A DNA stretch of 64,000 bases, from NCBI GenBank assembly GCA_937892945.1, contig CALBIL010000059.1, positions 49,457-113,456 on the forward strand. Reading direction: 5' to 3'. This document shows positions 39,203-48,096 of the stretch, in pieces (the stretch's first letter is position 1; each line of letters opens with the position of its first letter). Origin of the DNA: an uncultured euryarchaeote. GTDB taxonomy: Archaea > Thermoplasmatota > Poseidoniia > Poseidoniales > Poseidoniaceae. The notes under the pieces are model-generated. The model was not told the DNA's origin, searched no databases, and saw nothing but the letters and a program-made list of their open reading frames with translations. The translations under genes were made by a program, and so were the position numbers.

Positions 39203-39909
39203 TGATTCCCATGCAAGATCCGAGTGCTTACTTTCTTCAGCAGTATCGGTTTGAAACTTCAAGAAAGCAACAGTTGCGTTTACGTGTTTTCGTTCTCATT
39301 GTTTCGATACTCATTCTTGGGGCAGTTGGATGGTTCAACTCATCGCTCTCTCTCTCTCTGACGATTGTATTCCAAAGTATAGCAATCGGAAGTGTACTTC
39401 TCTTGGCTTTTTCAGCACAAAGAAAGGCCATTGAGCGGCAAGATGCACTCTTTATGTTGCTTGAAGTCGACCCAACTTTACTCGAACAATCAAATCGAAT
39501 GGAACTGGCTTTTCAAGCTGTACAAGCTGGAGATTTACAATCAATCCAAGTTTCGAAAACACAGCGGCGTAACCGTGGTTCGGATGAAAAAGGATTCACT
39601 TCAGGCCGAACTGAGTCACATTTCGATACTTTGCAACCCCGAAGAGATGCAGCTCTTTCTGAGTCATCCTATGAGGGGCTTGAAGATGATTTACGCCCAT
39701 CTGAACTTTTAGTGAATGAAGCCAATGCCCGATATGGCGAAAAAGCCCAACAGCGATGGCAAGACGCTGAATCCAAAGACATCGACCTCATTGAATCGGG
39801 TGTTGAAAAGTTAGGTGATTTAGTTAAAACGGATTGGTTTGAGAAGAATGCAAAGGATGGCGCAGTCCAAGATTTAATCGATTCTAAAACCACTGACCAA
39901 GAATATTGA
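39199..39909 (+). CDS. hypothetical membrane protein
   Basis: ORF; two TM segments (LRVFVLIVSILILGAVGWF; LSLTIVFQSIAIGSVLLLAFSA). Confidence 0.6.
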   Translation: MMIPMQDPSAYFLQQYRFETSRKQQLRLRVFVLIVSILILGAVGWFNSSLSLSLTIVFQSIAIGSVLLLAFSAQRKAIERQDALFMLLEVDPTLLEQSNRMELAFQAVQAGDLQSIQVSKTQRRNRGSDEKGFTSGRTESHFDTLQPRRDAALSESSYEGLEDDLRPSELLVNEANARYGEKAQQRWQDAESKDIDLIESGVEKLGDLVKTDWFEKNAKDGAVQDLIDSKTTDQEY

Positions 39910-39945
39910 GGCAACCCCAATAACTACGACTGCCTCGGATGAGGT

Positions 39946-40704
39946 ATGATGACCAACGCCATCTTGGTTGCTGGTGGTCGAGGAAGCCGGTTGTATCCTT
40001 TCACGAGATACACCCAGAAAACCCTCTTGCCATTGTACAACCGTCCGGTGATTGATTTTGCCTTAGCCACAATCCGTCGCGCTGGTGTCAAAAACATCAC
40101 CATTATTTCAAACGAATTCATGGGGCAAATCGCTCAACATGTGGGTGGAGGATTTGAGGATGAGAAAATTCACTATGTGCTCGAAGAAGAACCCCTCGGC
40201 GTTGGCCATGCCCTCAACCTCGCTCGCTCATACAATCAAGATTGTCGTGTTCTCGTGTACTTTTCTGACAACATTACAACCCTTGAGCTGACCGATGAAG
40301 TGAACCGATTCAACAGCACTGAGAAAGAACCTGGTTGTGTATTGCTCGCACGTGAAGAGCAACACCCAGAAGCATTCGGAGTCGCAGTTCTTGATGAAAG
40401 TGGAAATGTCATAGACATTGTCGAGAAACCAGAGAATCCTCCTTCGAATCTTGCGATTGGAGGAATCTATCTGTTTGATGAAAACTTTTGGGCGTATTTG
40501 GATTTAGCAATGTCGCGACATGGTGAGCACTTTTCCATTTCGGATGTTACCCGTCAATACATACAACTCGGTAAGGCAAAACTCCTCTCGGTCGGAGAAG
40601 AAACATGGGTTGATTGTGGTACGCCAGAAACCCTCCTACTTGCGTCTCAAATGGTCAAAGATGGTAAATTAAATCCGAACCCGCACCGAGAACCCTCACC
40701 GTAA
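39946..40704 (+). CDS. sugar-1-phosphate nucleotidyltransferase (RfbA-like)
   Basis: [69 protein letters not shown]. Confidence 0.9.
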   Translation: MMTNAILVAGGRGSRLYPFTRYTQKTLLPLYNRPVIDFALATIRRAGVKNITIISNEFMGQIAQHVGGGFEDEKIHYVLEEEPLGVGHALNLARSYNQDCRVLVYFSDNITTLELTDEVNRFNSTEKEPGCVLLAREEQHPEAFGVAVLDESGNVIDIVEKPENPPSNLAIGGIYLFDENFWAYLDLAMSRHGEHFSISDVTRQYIQLGKAKLLSVGEETWVDCGTPETLLLASQMVKDGKLNPNPHREPSP

Positions 40705-40751
40705 AACCCCTTTACCAATTCCTTCATATCGGTGTGCATGACCCTTTGACC

Positions 40752-41576
40752 ATGAAGGTCGGCATTATCGGCGCAGGAATGGTCGGAGGCGCCATCGAGA
40801 TTTGTTTCGCAGATGCCCATGAATTGTTTGTTCACGACCCTGCACGAGGCACCCAGTTATCCGATGTAACGGATCATGTAGATTTTGCATATATTGCTGT
40901 ACCAACTCCTCCGCACCCCGATACCGGGGCGTGCGATACTCGTATTGTCGAGAGCGTTTTAGATGAATTGCCGGCTGGTTTCACTGCAGTCATCAAGAGT
41001 TCAGTTGTTCCTGGAACTACTGAATCGTACCACGAACGTTATCCACACCTCAAAATCGCTTATTCCCCGGAGTTTTTGGTTGAACGTCAACGCCTCGAAG
41101 ACTTTGCAAATCAGGACTTACTTGTCTGCGGAACACACCATGCTGATGTTGCAGAACGGGTTTTCTCACAACACAAAGAAGCCGGCGTACTCCGCCAAGA
41201 AAATCTTTTCCATGTCACCCCAACACAAGCTGAATTAGTCAAATACACCAAAAACACATTTTATGCAATGAAAGTAATTTTCGCCAACCAGATGTATGAT
41301 ATTTGCCAGGGAATGGGTGAAGATTGGTACACAATTCGGGACATGATTACTGCCGAACAAGCCCAGCCAATTGGCCCTTCTCACCTTGATCCGATTTTCG
41401 GACTTAACCGCGGCTTTGGCGGTAAATGCCTTCCGAAGGATTCACAGGCTCTTGGCGTATTAGCAGAATCGTTGGATTGTAAATACGAATTTATGGATGC
41501 GATTCAAATTGACAATTCTAAACTTCGCAATGTATTGACGGGGAAACCCAGCGATGTCATTACAAATGACGATTGA
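40752..41576 (+). CDS. UDP-glucose/GDP-mannose dehydrogenase family protein
   Basis: [80 protein letters not shown]. Confidence 0.9.
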   Translation: MKVGIIGAGMVGGAIEICFADAHELFVHDPARGTQLSDVTDHVDFAYIAVPTPPHPDTGACDTRIVESVLDELPAGFTAVIKSSVVPGTTESYHERYPHLKIAYSPEFLVERQRLEDFANQDLLVCGTHHADVAERVFSQHKEAGVLRQENLFHVTPTQAELVKYTKNTFYAMKVIFANQMYDICQGMGEDWYTIRDMITAEQAQPIGPSHLDPIFGLNRGFGGKCLPKDSQALGVLAESLDCKYEFMDAIQIDNSKLRNVLTGKPSDVITNDD

Positions 41577-41586
41577 GGATACCACG

Positions 41587-42012
41587 ATGAATCGTCCCAA
41601 AGTAGCAGAAGTTCTTCCAAGAGGAACGTTGCAACGTTTTGGAATAGCCGGTGGATTCAACACCTTTCTGTTCTGGGTCATCTGGGAGATTCTTCGCTCA
41701 ACTTTCCTTCTTGATCTTCTCAACGAAACGGCGATGTGGTCGATTTCGTGGGCCATTTCGAGTATATTCGCTCATTTTGTTCACCGAACTTTTACATTCG
41801 ATGGCCGGAAGAATGTCAAGAATACCATTCTCGGAGCGCTTTCCGTCTATGCCTTTGGAATGGCAGGCTCAACCCTTTCGTATGATGCTCTGATTACTCT
41901 TTTTGATGTACCAATTCGGTTGATATTCCTCATTAACATGCTTGGCTGGGGACTGTTCACTTGGGCCACAATGCGATGGTTTGTCTTCGGATATACTTCT
42001 GAAGAAGAGTGA
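41587..42012 (+). CDS. GtrA-like membrane protein
   Basis: LQRFGIAGGFNTFLFWVIWEIL...FVHRTFTF...NMLGWGLFTWATMRWFVFG; four TM. Confidence 0.8.
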   Translation: MNRPKVAEVLPRGTLQRFGIAGGFNTFLFWVIWEILRSTFLLDLLNETAMWSISWAISSIFAHFVHRTFTFDGRKNVKNTILGALSVYAFGMAGSTLSYDALITLFDVPIRLIFLINMLGWGLFTWATMRWFVFGYTSEEE

Positions 42013-42013
42013 A

Positions 42014-42421
42014 TTATACAGCGTGTGTTTCAATAAGATCGAACGGAATTATTTCTAATGCCTTTTGATGTGTAGATTCCATATCGATAGGGCACGCAGT
42101 TCCTGCATTGACTGCGTCGAGCCATGTGCGTGCACAAACGCACCACGAATCTCCAGGTTTGAGTCCCGGAAATCCATGAACGGGCATGGGCGTAATCAAA
42201 TCATTTCCCTTTGCCAAAGCATAGTTTAGAAATTCTTCAGTAACGACGCAACAAACGGTGTGTGAACCTCGGTCGTTGGAGTCGGTGTTACATTTCCCGT
42301 CCCGATACCAACCCGTCATTGGTGCACAGGAACATGTGTCGAGCGGCTCTCCAAGAACATTGAGACTTTCATCCATGCCACAAGCACACATCCCTCTGCC
42401 ATCAAGTCTTGCTTTCAGCAT
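42014..42421 (-). CDS. DUF2237 family protein
   Basis: NVLGEPLDTCSCAPMTGWYRDGKCNT...GSHTVCCVVTEEFL...GNDLITPMPVHGFPGLKPGDSWCVCARTW. Confidence 0.85.
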   Translation of the reverse strand: MLKARLDGRGMCACGMDESLNVLGEPLDTCSCAPMTGWYRDGKCNTDSNDRGSHTVCCVVTEEFLNYALAKGNDLITPMPVHGFPGLKPGDSWCVCARTWLDAVNAGTACPIDMESTHQKALEIIPFDLIETHAV

Positions 42422-42524
42422 TGTCAAAGAGTGATACTTGGCAGATTTCCTTTCTGCTAAGAACCCCCTTACCAGATGCAGATTCAGCGTTGGGTTCTAA
42501 GTCTATGTCGAATACGCAGGTGTA

Positions 42525-42956
42525 ATGCTACCGGATACAGTACACAAACTCCCTCGTGAAGAACGTTTTGCTTATGCTCGTTTACTAGCGTTTATGGCAA
42601 GGGTTGACAATGAATTAACCGTTGATGAGATGGCTATGTTTGAGCAGCGACTCGGTACAGCCCTCCTCTCCCCCCCGCAACGAAAAATGATTCGTAACGC
42701 TTTGAAGTCCCCTCCTTCTTTAGAAGAATGTCTTTCGGCAATGGGTGAAGAAACTGGACGACTCGCATTGCGAGATGCAACTTTGATGGCTGCTGCTGAT
42801 GGCACTGTTGATGAAGATGAGCGCGAAGTATTGGAATCGATTGTCGAACATTTCGGACTCGCTTCAGATTCTGTTGAACAACTGCTCAAGTGGACTGCGA
42901 AAGGTTACCGTTGGATGCAAGAAGGATACGATATCCTCAACGAGATATCGGAGTGA
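42525..42956 (+). CDS. TerB-like protein (copy 1)
   Basis: LLAFMARVDNELTVDEMAMFEQRL; LRDATLMAAADGTVDEDEREVLESIVEHFGL. Confidence 0.7.
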   Translation: MLPDTVHKLPREERFAYARLLAFMARVDNELTVDEMAMFEQRLGTALLSPPQRKMIRNALKSPPSLEECLSAMGEETGRLALRDATLMAAADGTVDEDEREVLESIVEHFGLASDSVEQLLKWTAKGYRWMQEGYDILNEISE

Positions 42957-43387
42957 ACTCCGTGTATCTCGACCTTGCAGTGGATTTCGCTCAAGAAGAT
43001 GTCAAAGGATATGCCGAAATCATGGTCATTGTCGCTTCAGCAGATGGCTCTCTGGTTAAAGAAGAACTTGCCATTATTGAAGCACTCATGGGGCGTTGTA
43101 TGATGCACCCTGAAATGAGAGTTGATATCCGGAATTTACTTGAGAATCCCCCGTCACTTGACTTGGTAGTATCGAAATTAAATCCTGTGGTGTTGAAGAT
43201 TGCTTTACGAGATGCAATTCTTGTTGCAGCTGTTGATGGGGAATACGACAAATCGGAGTTAGAAATCATCAAAACCCTCGCAAAAGCGGCCGGAGTTGAT
43301 AAAAAAGAACTCTCGGCTTTGTTTGAATGGATAAAAACGGGTTGGGAATGGCATAATGAGAGTTTTCAGCATCTCGGACTTCTTTGA
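42953..43387 (+). CDS. TerB-like protein (copy 2, tandem paralogue)
   Basis: IMVIVASADGSLVKEELAIIEALM; LRDAILVAAVDGEYDKSELEIIKTLAKAAGV; GTG start overlaps copy 1 stop (GTGA). Confidence 0.7.
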   Translation: MNSVYLDLAVDFAQEDVKGYAEIMVIVASADGSLVKEELAIIEALMGRCMMHPEMRVDIRNLLENPPSLDLVVSKLNPVVLKIALRDAILVAAVDGEYDKSELEIIKTLAKAAGVDKKELSALFEWIKTGWEWHNESFQHLGLL

Positions 43388-43412
43388 AAACCTGTTTTTC
43401 GGCTCTTTTTTG

Positions 43413-43464
43413 GACCCTTGAAACAAGGGTCACATTCAAACCGGAAAAGCCAGCCCGCTGGTTT
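43413..43464. other. two adjacent hairpins between the TerB pair and the methyltransferase gene
   Basis: GACCCTTG-AAA-CAAGGGTC (43413-43431) and CCAG-CCCG-CTGG with flanking pairs (43447-43464). Confidence 0.45.
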
Positions 43465-43475
43465 GGGTGGGGTGA

Positions 43476-45470
43476 ATGCAGAGCGGAGTAAGCGGATGGT
43501 ATGCACGACTAGACCGATGTCTCGGCGACCGTACCGAACAAATTCATATTTGGCTTGCTGCGTGGGAACAATCCCTTCTCGTTCACCAACCAATTGCCGC
43601 ACTTCTCCCCGAAGATTGGCCAACTCTCCCTGCAAATCTCTTGACCGACCCGGGGCATGTCCTTGACCACCTTTTAGCCAGGCATGACGCAGAGGCCGAC
43701 GGCCGCTCTCCTCGTGGCGCACATCCAACCCCTCCACGTTTAGCAGATGCAGTCATCGCTTCCGAGTTATTGGAAAGTTTGACGCGCCCAAAAGCCCCAG
43801 TTCAAACCTCTTCGATGCATTTGAGCAATCTCCCTCCCGGTTTCCAGCAACATCTCGAAAAACTCAACCTGCCTCAACATGTTCAAGAAACTGAAGTCGA
43901 TGACGAGTCTGAGTTTGAACGCGTTGAACTCGGCCTTCGGACACTCAGTGGAATCCCTCTTCCAGTCGCAGATACTTCATGCGGTGGCGGAATTTTCCAT
44001 GCACGCTTGATCCGACGTCATGCAGAAAACCACAGTGACAGCACCATTGAGCGGAAAGTCGCCGATACCAAAGCACTCCTTTCATCCTTCCAACTCCTCG
44101 ACAATGACGAATTAGTCGTAACTTCAACACGACAACGCTTGCTGCTTGAGTGTATCCGTTTTGATTTGGTAAGTTTGAAATCAAACAAACCCGGATGCCT
44201 CCCTCGAAAAGAAGCCGAACAGTTGCTTGAACAAGCAGTTCGTCAAGGCGATACTTTGCAAGGCGGTTGGCCTTGGTCTGATGCACCTCGACTCATCGTC
44301 ACCAATCCGCCTTGGTTGAGAATCAAAGACCGATTCCGTGGAATGGAAGAGGGAAGTAAACTTCGACGAGAACTCGGGGAACAATTGCGAGCGCTCTCCG
44401 ATGATGGTGTTCCACGTTTCTCGACAATGCGAGGCAATGTCAACCTCTATCGGCTGTTCATCGAACGCGGATTACAAATTTTGGAACAAGGCGGGCGTCT
44501 ACGGTTAATCGCTCCCGACAGCATTCTTCGTGAACAATCATCCCATCCGCTTCGCCAACTGCTTGTCGAAGGACATGGCTGGAGTGAGATTTGGGCTATT
44601 GAAGAAGCAAACCATTTGTTCCCTGGAATGACGCAAGGTGTAGCAGTTCTCGGCATCACTGCGAAACAAGAAACAGAGAAGCTTGTCATTCATGGCCCAA
44701 TCAGCCGTGCTGATTTACGCCGTGACCAAAGTGGTCTTTCCAATCGCGTTCCTTCTTTTGAGATGGAGAAAGAGCGTTGGGTTGCTTGGGCGAAAGATAC
44801 TTGGGCTATTCCTCGTTTGCCACGAGACCGTGTCGAACGTAAACAAACACTCCACATTCTTGACCATCTTGCGAGCCTCCCTCGAATGGGAGAGCAGCAA
44901 CACGCCATTGCAACCAACGGGCATACCATCCGTGTACGCGTTGGCGAAATCGACCAAACTGCACATTCAAAGTCGATTGAAACATGGGTCAAAGGACGTG
45001 GCTCCCGGCCGTTTATTCGTGGCGTACACTTTTCTGAAGATGAAGATGGCCAAGTGTTCGTCCGCCATCCAGCGTTCCGAACAGATATTCCATCAAGGGC
45101 TAACGAGCGCCAACTCGCTATGTGGTGTGGGAGTGCTGAACCGAAATACGGCCCACGTCTTGCTTGTCAAGCCATTGTGAATGCTCATCAAGAACGCCGC
45201 CTTCGCTGGGCAGTCATTCCAGCAGGATGCGTGCTTGGAAACAGCGTGAATCATATCGAACTGCATTCAGAGATTCAAGAACGCCTTATCCGAGACCATG
45301 GTACACTCGAGAAAGCACTTCACTGGATGTGTAAATTGTTGAATGCTAAAGATCTTGACGAATGGGCTCGCGCTTGGTCTGCCAATAACAACGTCAATAA
45401 TTACGAATTAGAAATGCTCCCAGTTGAAACTACATCGGAAATGCCGGAATTAGTGCTTTCAGTTCAGTAA
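43476..45470 (+). CDS. Eco57I/PglX-like N6-adenine DNA methyltransferase
   Basis: Motif I-like ADTSCGGGIF; motif IV LIVTNPPWLRIKDRF; RGNVNLYRLFIERGLQILEQGGRLRLIAPDSILREQSSHPLRQLL. Confidence 0.8.
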   Translation: MQSGVSGWYARLDRCLGDRTEQIHIWLAAWEQSLLVHQPIAALLPEDWPTLPANLLTDPGHVLDHLLARHDAEADGRSPRGAHPTPPRLADAVIASELLESLTRPKAPVQTSSMHLSNLPPGFQQHLEKLNLPQHVQETEVDDESEFERVELGLRTLSGIPLPVADTSCGGGIFHARLIRRHAENHSDSTIERKVADTKALLSSFQLLDNDELVVTSTRQRLLLECIRFDLVSLKSNKPGCLPRKEAEQLLEQAVRQGDTLQGGWPWSDAPRLIVTNPPWLRIKDRFRGMEEGSKLRRELGEQLRALSDDGVPRFSTMRGNVNLYRLFIERGLQILEQGGRLRLIAPDSILREQSSHPLRQLLVEGHGWSEIWAIEEANHLFPGMTQGVAVLGITAKQETEKLVIHGPISRADLRRDQSGLSNRVPSFEMEKERWVAWAKDTWAIPRLPRDRVERKQTLHILDHLASLPRMGEQQHAIATNGHTIRVRVGEIDQTAHSKSIETWVKGRGSRPFIRGVHFSEDEDGQVFVRHPAFRTDIPSRANERQLAMWCGSAEPKYGPRLACQAIVNAHQERRLRWAVIPAGCVLGNSVNHIELHSEIQERLIRDHGTLEKALHWMCKLLNAKDLDEWARAWSANNNVNNYELEMLPVETTSEMPELVLSVQ

Positions 45471-45593
45471 TCAAGCAAACTACGGCCCACTTCTTTCGTT
45501 ATTGCAATCTCCCAAGACTGCATTGGAGTGCAACATCATTTATTACTGATAAGCCACTGCATTGACCGTTAGCGATTATTCGTGGTGAGTTAT

Positions 45594-46175
45594 ATGGGAA
45601 TTCATCCAAAGATCGGTATAACGGGCTTACCTCGTAGCGGCAAATCTGCCGTAATGGAAAAAGTCCTCGAAATGCTTCAAGATGAGCGAACCCGTGAAAT
45701 CAAGATGCGGGGTAGTTTAACCGAAGCACCGATCATCGGTGGGATGCGAACCGAGCCTATTTTAGACGGTAGTGAACGACTTGGGTACAGTGTATTCGAC
45801 ATCGTAACTGGTGAAAATGCGATTATGGCTCACAAAGATATCGATTCACGTCTTCGTGTTCTCGGATATGGAATTGACACAGAAGCCTTGGAACGAATCG
45901 CTATCCCTGCAATTGAATTTGCTCGAGATGAGTGTGAAGTTTTGGTTATCGATGAAATCGGGAAATTTGCTGTAGAAAGTGAAGCATTTGTTAATACTGT
46001 CCGCAGTGCCCTTGAAGTCGACAAACCAACTCTGTTGACACTTCACAAGAAAAGTCGCCATCCGTTGTTGCAAGACATTCGTCGCCGTGATGATGGTCGT
46101 ATTCTAGAAGTTACACCGGTGAATCGGGCATTACTCCCTTACAAAATTCACAAGTTGATGAGAGAAACCTACTGA
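45594..46175 (+). CDS. THEP1-like nucleoside-triphosphatase
   Basis: P-loop GITGLPRSGKSAVM; Walker B VLVIDEIGKF. Confidence 0.85.
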   Translation: MGIHPKIGITGLPRSGKSAVMEKVLEMLQDERTREIKMRGSLTEAPIIGGMRTEPILDGSERLGYSVFDIVTGENAIMAHKDIDSRLRVLGYGIDTEALERIAIPAIEFARDECEVLVIDEIGKFAVESEAFVNTVRSALEVDKPTLLTLHKKSRHPLLQDIRRRDDGRILEVTPVNRALLPYKIHKLMRETY

Positions 46176-46223
46176 GCCGTTGGTTGCCGTTGGGTTCATT
46201 GCCTTGTTCCTCTACGCAGGTCT

Positions 46224-46562
46224 ATGAGCACCCCATCCGATGCAGCATCGTCGCTTTTGCTCGGCACTGGAATCGGATGTTTTCTTATCACTGGCTTTGG
46301 ACTTGTTCAAGGACGAATGGATTTTGAAACCATGAGTATCGGATGGCTCTTTCCTCTTCTCGGCGCTTTACTGATTTTACTACCGAAATCTCTTCGTTCC
46401 GAAAGCGGTCTCTTGTCAGAACTCTTTCCCGATGAAGATGACGAGATGATGTCTGAACGAGTACGAAGTGAAATCGAAACTACGGTGAAAGATGGAAGCG
46501 TAAGTTCTGCATGGGCAGAATTAGAAACAGCCGTACTTGAATCGGAATTGAGTGAAGAATGA
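46224..46562 (+). CDS. hypothetical membrane protein
   Basis: Small ORF with two hydrophobic segments. Confidence 0.5.
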   Translation: MSTPSDAASSLLLGTGIGCFLITGFGLVQGRMDFETMSIGWLFPLLGALLILLPKSLRSESGLLSELFPDEDDEMMSERVRSEIETTVKDGSVSSAWAELETAVLESELSEE

Positions 46563-46567
46563 AAGTG

Positions 46568-46582
46568 AGGGTAAGGCACCCT
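46568..46582. terminator. hairpin at convergent junction
   Basis: AGGGT-AAGGC-ACCCT between stop codons of convergent genes. Confidence 0.35.
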
Positions 46583-48096
46583 TATTCCTCTTCCAAAATT
46601 TGCTCAGAGTCGTTGTCACTCTGCGTGATGTGGAGAGTAAGCCCGATGCTTGCCATTGCACCAGGTATCCAGCCAAACCAAAGCGAAGCAAGAAATGGTT
46701 CATCCAAAGATAATGGAAGTAGAGCACACATTATTGTGATGAAAAGAACCGGATACAATACGAACGAATAGGAAGGCGAAGTAACATCACGTTCGATGAA
46801 CCATGGAGTAAGAGATGACCATGGTAAAGCAAGCCAAATTGCTGGAATTAAAAACAGGGCGAAAGGCGTAAACAGGCAAAGGACGATTGGAGAGGACATA
46901 AGTGTCATTTTCATCCACCATATTTCCGGTCGCGGAGCTGCATCGAATCCAAGTGCAGGTAAGAATTGAACCAACAGCATGACTGAAACGGCGACTGCAG
47001 CTATCCAAAAACCATACACATACGATCCAAAGCCAGTGCCAAAAATACCAATTTCATTGAGATGGAGTGGCGTCAAAACAAGAACCAGAAGTGCCATAAT
47101 CGCAGCTAAAACGAGCATACCCCAACTTCGCCCCTCTCCATGATTGAGTTCAGATTCTATCCGAACTGCTGGTTGAATGATAGTGGCTAAGCAAACGCCC
47201 AAGTGAAGCATAAGGATAAGCGGTAAAAGAAGGCCAATTTCCGGAATCTTTCCCAACCAATCATCATCGATTTCAGCCGTCATTGAAATCCAAACAATGG
47301 TCGTTGAGGCCAAGACCAGTACTTTGTTTCGAGCTCTATGTGCAAGTGTTTGAAAATTATCTCCGGCAAAAAACAACGTCGAAACTGCAAATATTTCTCC
47401 ACCAAACATCGTCAACCCTCCAAAAAGAAGGAGTGGTACAAGCGTGTGCAAAGATGGAACGGCTCCGATTGGATTGAGAGGGAATGTACTTGGAGAATAA
47501 TAGGCAGATTCAGGGAAAAGAGTGGTTGAGAAAAGCAGGAGAGCCAACCCGGTAAACATCATCATTCGGTTGCGAAAACTTTGCCGCAAATTGCTTCGTG
47601 CATTTGCTATACTTGGTAAGTGTCCAGAAAACAATGTGAACACAACGATCACCAGAGCAATACATTCAACGCCTCCATTCCCAGTCAGCATCAATCTCAA
47701 ATCGCTCAAAGAAAATTCACCAGGTCCCATGTATTGTGCAATCTCGATATGCGTCATGTCACGCTGAATCAGAGCGTTGAGCCGAACTATGAGCATCAGC
47801 AACAATTGGACTGGGGGTAACCAGCGTATGAAAAAAATCGCTTTCACCCAGAACGGGGAATTCTTCTTTTCAGCATATTTTTCTACTGCCTCGTAGAAAA
47901 TCCATGCGAAGAGCCCGAACACGAACAGCGGCAAAAACCACGGCATTGTGTCCCCCAACATGTTTGAGCCGTGGGGTGCAAAGCCCTTGAGGATGGCGGA
48001 AGCAAGATAGAGAGGAGCCAAGACCCACACACATGGGCCGCGACCAATGGCAAGAACAAGATTTGCTGGTTGTAGCGCGCGATACACCTTTAGCAA
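46582..48096 (-). CDS. multi-spanning membrane protein (Yip1-like possible)
   Basis: Many hydrophobic segments; start may be internal (47961), since the long form overlaps the divergent gene. Confidence 0.65.
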   Translation of the reverse strand: MLKVYRALQPANLVLAIGRGPCVWVLAPLYLASAILKGFAPHGSNMLGDTMPWFLPLFVFGLFAWIFYEAVEKYAEKKNSPFWVKAIFFIRWLPPVQLLLMLIVRLNALIQRDMTHIEIAQYMGPGEFSLSDLRLMLTGNGGVECIALVIVVFTLFSGHLPSIANARSNLRQSFRNRMMMFTGLALLLFSTTLFPESAYYSPSTFPLNPIGAVPSLHTLVPLLLFGGLTMFGGEIFAVSTLFFAGDNFQTLAHRARNKVLVLASTTIVWISMTAEIDDDWLGKIPEIGLLLPLILMLHLGVCLATIIQPAVRIESELNHGEGRSWGMLVLAAIMALLVLVLTPLHLNEIGIFGTGFGSYVYGFWIAAVAVSVMLLVQFLPALGFDAAPRPEIWWMKMTLMSSPIVLCLFTPFALFLIPAIWLALPWSSLTPWFIERDVTSPSYSFVLYPVLFITIMCALLPLSLDEPFLASLWFGWIPGAMASIGLTLHITQSDNDSEQILEEE

